Of a stretch of DNA of 7,600 nucleotides, positions 4,927-7,600 are shown in pieces (within the stretch, counting starts at the first letter, position 1; the number at the start of each line of letters is the position of its first letter). Below the pieces are notes generated by a model that saw only the letters and a list, made by a program, of their open reading frames with translations, made no database searches and was not told the origin of the DNA. The translations under genes and the position numbers were made by a program. The stretch comes from Lachnospiraceae bacterium (GTDB taxonomy: Bacteria > Bacillota > Clostridia > Lachnospirales > Lachnospiraceae). Location of the stretch: assembly GCA_900754855.1 (NCBI GenBank), contig CAAEEI010000025.1, positions 1 through 7,600 of the forward strand. The letters are read 5' to 3'.

Positions 4927-6151
4927 GTTATTAATACCGGCGAGCAGTCTGGAAGTTTTGAAAACGGCGGTTTTATACGGGGCGGACGCCGTGTATATCG
5001 GCGGAGAGATGTACGGCCTCCGGGCCAAAGCCAGAAATTTTTCTGCGGAAGATATGAAAGAAGGCATCCGCTATGCCCATGAACATGGCGTAAAAGTATA
5101 TGTTACGGCCAATATTGTGGCCCATAATGAAGACCTGGAAGGAATCCATGATTATTTCCGGGAATTATCTGAAATTAGACCGGATGCGCTGATTATTTCT
5201 GATCCCGGCGTATTTATGATTGCCAGGGAAGAATGTCCTGCCATTGACATTCATATCAGCACCCAGGCCAACAGCACCAATTATGCCACCTACAACTTCT
5301 GGTATGGACAGGGGGCAACCCGTGTGGTGGCGGCCAGGGAGTTATCTCTTGCCGAACTGGCAGATATTCGCCGGCATATTCCGGAGGAGATGGAGATAGA
5401 AGCCTTTGTCCATGGCGCCATGTGTATCTCCCATTCCGGACGTTGTCTGCTCAGTAATTATTTTACCGGAAGAAATGCCAACATGGGAGCCTGCACACAT
5501 CCCTGTCGCTGGAAATATTATGTGATGGAAGAAAGTCGTCCGGGAGAGTTTCTGCCGGTGGAAGAAAATGAACGGGGAACCTATATTTTTAATTCCAAAG
5601 ACCTGTGCATGATTGAACATATTCCGGATTTAATTGCGGCCGGAGTGGACAGCTTCAAGATTGAAGGACGAATGAAAACGGCGCTTTATGTCGCCGCGGT
5701 AACCAGAACTTACCGCAGAGCCATCGATGATTATCTGGAATCTCCGGAACTGTATGAAAAAAATCTGGATTATTACCGGGAAGAAATTGCAAAATGTACC
5801 TATCGTCAGTTTACCACCGGTTTCTATTATGGAAAAACCGATGAAAATGCGCAGATTTATGACGCCAATACCTATATCAAAGAATACACCTATCTCGGCA
5901 TCGTACAGGATGTGGATGAGCAGGGAATGGTGAAAATATACCAGAGAAATAAATTTTCTGTGGGAGAAGAGATTGAAGTGATGCTTCCGGACGGCAGCAA
6001 CAGGAGATTGAAAGTCCTTGGACTGCAGGATGAAAACCGGATGCCGGTGGATGCCGCGCCTCACCCAAAACAGGAGATCTGGATTGATTTTGGAGAAGAA
6101 CTGGAAAAGGGATGGCTGCTTCGCCGCAAAGAAGACGAAAGAGGGAAATGA
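4913..6151 (+). CDS. trhP: U32 family protein, TrhP-type (tRNA 5-hydroxyuridine synthesis)
   Basis: This 412-residue protein carries the U32 'peptidase' fold. The N-terminal barrel begins TELLIPASSLEVLKTAVLYG. The U32 signature EAFVHGAMCISHSGRC (163-178) is followed by GACTHPC, giving four cysteines (Cys171, Cys178, Cys194, Cys198) that in this family are proposed to bind an iron-sulfur cluster. FNSKDLCMIEHIPDLIAAGVDSFKIEGRMK follows. The U32 C-terminal beta domain (about 325-406, YLGIVQDV to WLLRRK) makes it resemble YrrO/TrhP2 rather than the shorter YrrN/TrhP1. Members were first called collagenase-like proteases. In B. subtilis and E. coli such proteins are now linked to prephenate-dependent hydroxylation of wobble U34. 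Its overlap with trmR, which uses ho5U as substrate, supports that role. Only one copy is present here, while B. subtilis has two in tandem. Confidence 0.88.
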   Translation: MRKTELLIPASSLEVLKTAVLYGADAVYIGGEMYGLRAKARNFSAEDMKEGIRYAHEHGVKVYVTANIVAHNEDLEGIHDYFRELSEIRPDALIISDPGVFMIAREECPAIDIHISTQANSTNYATYNFWYGQGATRVVAARELSLAELADIRRHIPEEMEIEAFVHGAMCISHSGRCLLSNYFTGRNANMGACTHPCRWKYYVMEESRPGEFLPVEENERGTYIFNSKDLCMIEHIPDLIAAGVDSFKIEGRMKTALYVAAVTRTYRRAIDDYLESPELYEKNLDYYREEIAKCTYRQFTTGFYYGKTDENAQIYDANTYIKEYTYLGIVQDVDEQGMVKIYQRNKFSVGEEIEVMLPDGSNRRLKVLGLQDENRMPVDAAPHPKQEIWIDFGEELEKGWLLRRKEDERGK

Positions 6152-6203
6152 GAGGAACAGTGTCCATCCTGTTGTGCATATATTGATAAGGAACACGGGT
6201 TTC

Positions 6204-6216
6204 GGAGCTTTACATG
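6204..6216 (+). promoter_or_regulatory. Ribosome binding site fixing the sigK start
   Basis: GGAG (6204-6207) precedes the ATG at 6214 by six bases. In-frame stops TGA (6184-6186) and TAA (6187-6189) lie upstream, and there is no ATG, GTG or TTG in frame between them and 6214. The protein therefore cannot begin earlier and has no N-terminal pro-sequence. Confidence 0.7.
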
Positions 6217-6843
6217 CGGTCATTCAAAAAGCCTTTGCCCATGGAAGAAGAAAAAAAGTATCTGAAAATGTACCGTGATGGAGATGAAACAGCCAGAGAA
6301 AAACTCATTGAGCATAATCTGCGTCTGGTGGCGCATATTGTGAAAAAATATCATTCTCAGGAACGGGATCTGGATGATCTGATCTCCATTGGAACGATAG
6401 GGCTGATCAAGGCCGTGAATACTTTTGATGAAAAAAAAGGCGGGCGTCTGGTGACCTATGCGGCAAGATGCATTGAAAATGAGCTGCTGATGATGCTCAG
6501 ACAGGAAAAAAAGCTGCTCCGTGAAGTTTCCCTTTATGAACCAATCGGAACAGATCAGGAAGGAAACCATATCAGTCTTATGGATATTATTTGTACGGAT
6601 GAAGCAGCCATGATTGAAAAAATGATTCATCAATATTATCTGACGCATCTGAATCAGGCTGTGGAGTATCTGGACGATGACCGGGAGAAGGAAATCATCA
6701 TCAAACGGTATGGGCTTCGCGGAAACCGGCCCCATACCCAAAAAGAAGTGGCGTCTGCACTGGGGATTTCCCGATCTTATGTCAGTCGTATTGAAAAAAA
6801 AGCGCTGGAAAAATTAAAAAACTGTTATGAACAAAATCTGTAG
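6214..6843 (+). CDS. sigK: SigK-like RNA polymerase sigma factor (sporulation, late mother cell)
   Basis: This is a 209-residue sigma-70 family factor. Region 2 spans about residues 24-98, with NLRLVAHIVKKY (35-46), DLISIGTIGLIKAVNTFD (55-72) and TYAARCIENELLMMLR (81-96). The linker EVSLYEPIGTDQEGN (104-118) is characteristic of SigK. Region 4 (about 150-203) has DDREKEIIIKRYGL and the helix-turn-helix TQKEVASALGISRSYVSRIEKKALEKL. SigK directs late gene expression in the mother cell during sporulation. B. subtilis SigK is made with an N-terminal pro-sequence of about 20 residues that SpoIVFB removes. Here the protein begins MRSFKKPLP with no room for one, as in Clostridioides difficile SigK. 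The gene is intact, so no skin-type interrupting element is present. SigE is the closest alternative, but the conserved segments fit SigK better. Confidence 0.88.
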   Translation: MRSFKKPLPMEEEKKYLKMYRDGDETAREKLIEHNLRLVAHIVKKYHSQERDLDDLISIGTIGLIKAVNTFDEKKGGRLVTYAARCIENELLMMLRQEKKLLREVSLYEPIGTDQEGNHISLMDIICTDEAAMIEKMIHQYYLTHLNQAVEYLDDDREKEIIIKRYGLRGNRPHTQKEVASALGISRSYVSRIEKKALEKLKNCYEQNL

Positions 6844-6852
6844 GAGAAAAAA

Positions 6853-7368
6853 ATGTTTGAATTGCTATATCCTGATAAATATCTAAAATCTACCGATGAA
6901 ATAAATTTTGAACGCTTATATGCAAAGGGATTTCGGGGCATCCTTTTTGATATTGACAATACCCTGGTTCCGCATGGCGCTCCGGCGGATGATCGGGCCA
7001 TCGCTCTTTTTCGCCGCCTTCGAGAGATTGGTTTCGCCACCTGTCTGATTTCCAATAATAAAGAACCCAGGGTGAAAAGCTTTTGTGAACAGGTGGGATC
7101 TACCTATATTTACAAAGCAGGTAAGCCGCTGCCCGGAGGGTATCAGGAAGGAATGCGCCGGATGGGAACGGAACAGCATAACACGTTTTTCGTGGGCGAT
7201 CAGATTTTTACCGATGTCCTGGGCGCCAGAAGAGCAGGGCTTTATACGATCATGGTACAGCCCATTAACCCGAAAGAGGAAATACAGATCGTTCTGAAAC
7301 GGTATCTGGAAAAAATCGTGCTTTTTTTCTATTTTAGAAGCCGCAGGAAAAAAAGAGTTGAAAAATAG
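6853..7368 (+). CDS. YqeG family HAD IIIA-type phosphatase
   Basis: This 171-residue protein is close to the usual YqeG size. Haloacid dehalogenase motifs are complete: motif I FDIDNT (Asp33, Asp35), motif II ISNN (Ser67), motif III Lys91 in AGKP, and motif IV GDQIFTD (Asp116, Asp121). The ending VQPINPKEE and a basic, aromatic C-terminal tail (about residues 148-171) are usual for the family. The fold predicts a magnesium-dependent phosphatase; its physiological substrate is not known to me. The ribosome binding site TAGGAG (6841-6846) overlaps the sigK stop codon, so the two genes are probably co-transcribed. In B. subtilis yqeG sits beside yqeH, so this sigK/efp context is different. Confidence 0.9.
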   Translation: MFELLYPDKYLKSTDEINFERLYAKGFRGILFDIDNTLVPHGAPADDRAIALFRRLREIGFATCLISNNKEPRVKSFCEQVGSTYIYKAGKPLPGGYQEGMRRMGTEQHNTFFVGDQIFTDVLGARRAGLYTIMVQPINPKEEIQIVLKRYLEKIVLFFYFRSRRKKRVEK

Positions 7369-7386
7369 GGGCTTTTATTATAGAAT
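7358..7386 (+). promoter_or_regulatory. Near-consensus sigma-A promoter for efp
   Basis: TTGAAA (7358-7363) and TAGAAT (7381-7386) are 17 bases apart and each matches consensus at 5 of 6 positions. The -35 lies in the last codons of yqeG and the -10 just after its stop. A start near 7393 would give a leader of about 38 bases before efp. I see no terminator between yqeG and this promoter, so readthrough from upstream may add to efp expression. Confidence 0.7.
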
Positions 7387-7430
7387 GAATTGTAAGAATG
7401 ATTTAGTAGAAAAACAAGGAGGATTCGGAT

Positions 7431-7600
7431 ATGATTTCTGCAGGCGATTTTAAGAACGGCTTGACTATCGAAGTTGAAGGAAATGTATATCAGATTGTTG
7501 AATTTCAGCATGTAAAACCGGGAAAAGGAGCTGCTTTCGTCAGAACAAAGATGAAAAATATCAAAAGTAGCGGTGTAGTGGAAAAAACTTTCCGCCCAAC
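7431..7600 (+). CDS. efp: Elongation factor P, N-terminal part (runs off the window)
   Basis: The first 56 complete codons are present, beginning MISAGDFKNGLTIEVEGNVY. EF-P binds ribosomes stalled at consecutive prolines and promotes peptide bond formation. Domain I (KOW-like) is visible, with VKPGKGAAFVRTKMKN (28-43). Lys32, at the loop tip in PGKGA, is the position that carries a post-translational modification in many bacteria. The family's usual 185 or so residues mean about two thirds of the gene lies beyond base 7600. A strong AAGGAGG site (7416-7422) sits eight bases before the ATG, and a near-consensus promoter lies upstream, fitting a highly expressed gene. Confidence 0.96.
   Translation, partial: MISAGDFKNGLTIEVEGNVYQIVEFQHVKPGKGAAFVRTKMKNIKSSGVVEKTFRP

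Noticed and set aside
6177..6184. CATATATT resembling a SigE -10 box upstream of sigK
   Set aside because: It is close to the CATACANT consensus, but I find no acceptable SigE -35 at 13-15 bases upstream, so a mother-cell promoter is not supported.
6148..6186. 12-codon ORF (MRGTVSILLCIY) whose ATG overlaps the U32 stop
   Set aside because: The nearest GAGGG is only two bases from the ATG, the peptide is very short, and it ends before the sigK ribosome binding site. It is more likely chance than a leader peptide.
5630..6223. 197-codon open frame on the minus strand
   Set aside because: It lies opposite the strongly supported U32 gene, its translation shows no recognisable family, and its composition follows the codon bias of the + strand gene.
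6220..6741. 173-codon open frame on the minus strand opposite sigK
   Set aside because: The sense strand encodes a complete sigma factor with all regions conserved; the antisense product has no known motifs.
7320..7352. T-run and A-run near the end of yqeG as a terminator or slippage site
   Set aside because: The runs lie inside the coding frame, encode the usual aromatic and basic tail, and no GC-rich stem precedes the T-run.
1..7600. Mobile elements, CRISPR, defence systems or tRNA genes
   Set aside because: I saw no terminal repeats, transposase motifs, spacer-repeat arrays, toxin-antitoxin or defence domains, or tRNA-like sequence. The gaps are too short and all genes are core families.

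Overview
This window is chromosomal DNA from a low-to-medium GC, endospore-lineage Firmicute, most likely a clostridium of the Lachnospiraceae type. The evidence is the strong AGGAGG-type ribosome binding sites, Gram-positive-specific genes (IreB, DUF1292/YrzB, RNase J, YlbF, YqeG), and a SigK-type sporulation sigma factor. All genes run on the + strand with gaps of at most about 160 bases. I see no tRNA, rRNA, CRISPR, insertion sequence, phage gene or other sign of horizontal transfer. This is a core-genome housekeeping region, not an accessory island.

Layout: (1) 1-501, the 3' end of mtaB, a tRNA methylthiotransferase. (2) 554-1569, a compact ireB - ruvX - DUF1292 cluster behind a good sigma-A promoter candidate whose -10 box sits in a small inverted repeat. 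(3) 1570-1732, a gap without a convincing gene. (4) 1733-3802, RNase J (TTG start) followed closely by a YlbF-family protein, an RNA-decay pair. (5) 3803-3895, a short gap with three TTTCGG repeats and a possible 18-codon ORF coupled to the ylbF stop codon. (6) 3896-6151, a tightly overlapping run of a short membrane-anchored YceG/MltG-like protein without a catalytic domain, a TrmR-type methyltransferase and a U32-family protein of the TrhP type. (7) 6214-7368, a SigK-like sigma factor lacking a pro-sequence, then a YqeG-type HAD phosphatase. (8) 7431-7600, the start of efp (elongation factor P) behind a near-consensus promoter that overlaps the end of yqeG.

The order ireB-ruvX-DUF1292-(mltG)-O-methyltransferase-U32 matches the B. 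subtilis yrzL-yrrK-yrzB-yrrL-yrrM-yrrN/O block. Here RNase J and YlbF lie inside that block, the MltG member is cut down to its membrane and LysM-like part, and only one U32 gene is present. Functionally the window leans towards RNA and translation: tRNA modification (MtaB at A37, TrmR/TrhP at wobble U34), mRNA decay (RNase J, YlbF) and ribosome rescue at proline stretches (EF-P). DNA maintenance (RuvX), cell-envelope signalling (IreB, MltG-like) and sporulation control (SigK) genes are interleaved. Nothing here is clearly a new biological system. The points most worth a second look are the catalytically headless MltG, the pro-sequence-less SigK, the RNase J-YlbF pairing and the coupled micro-ORF.
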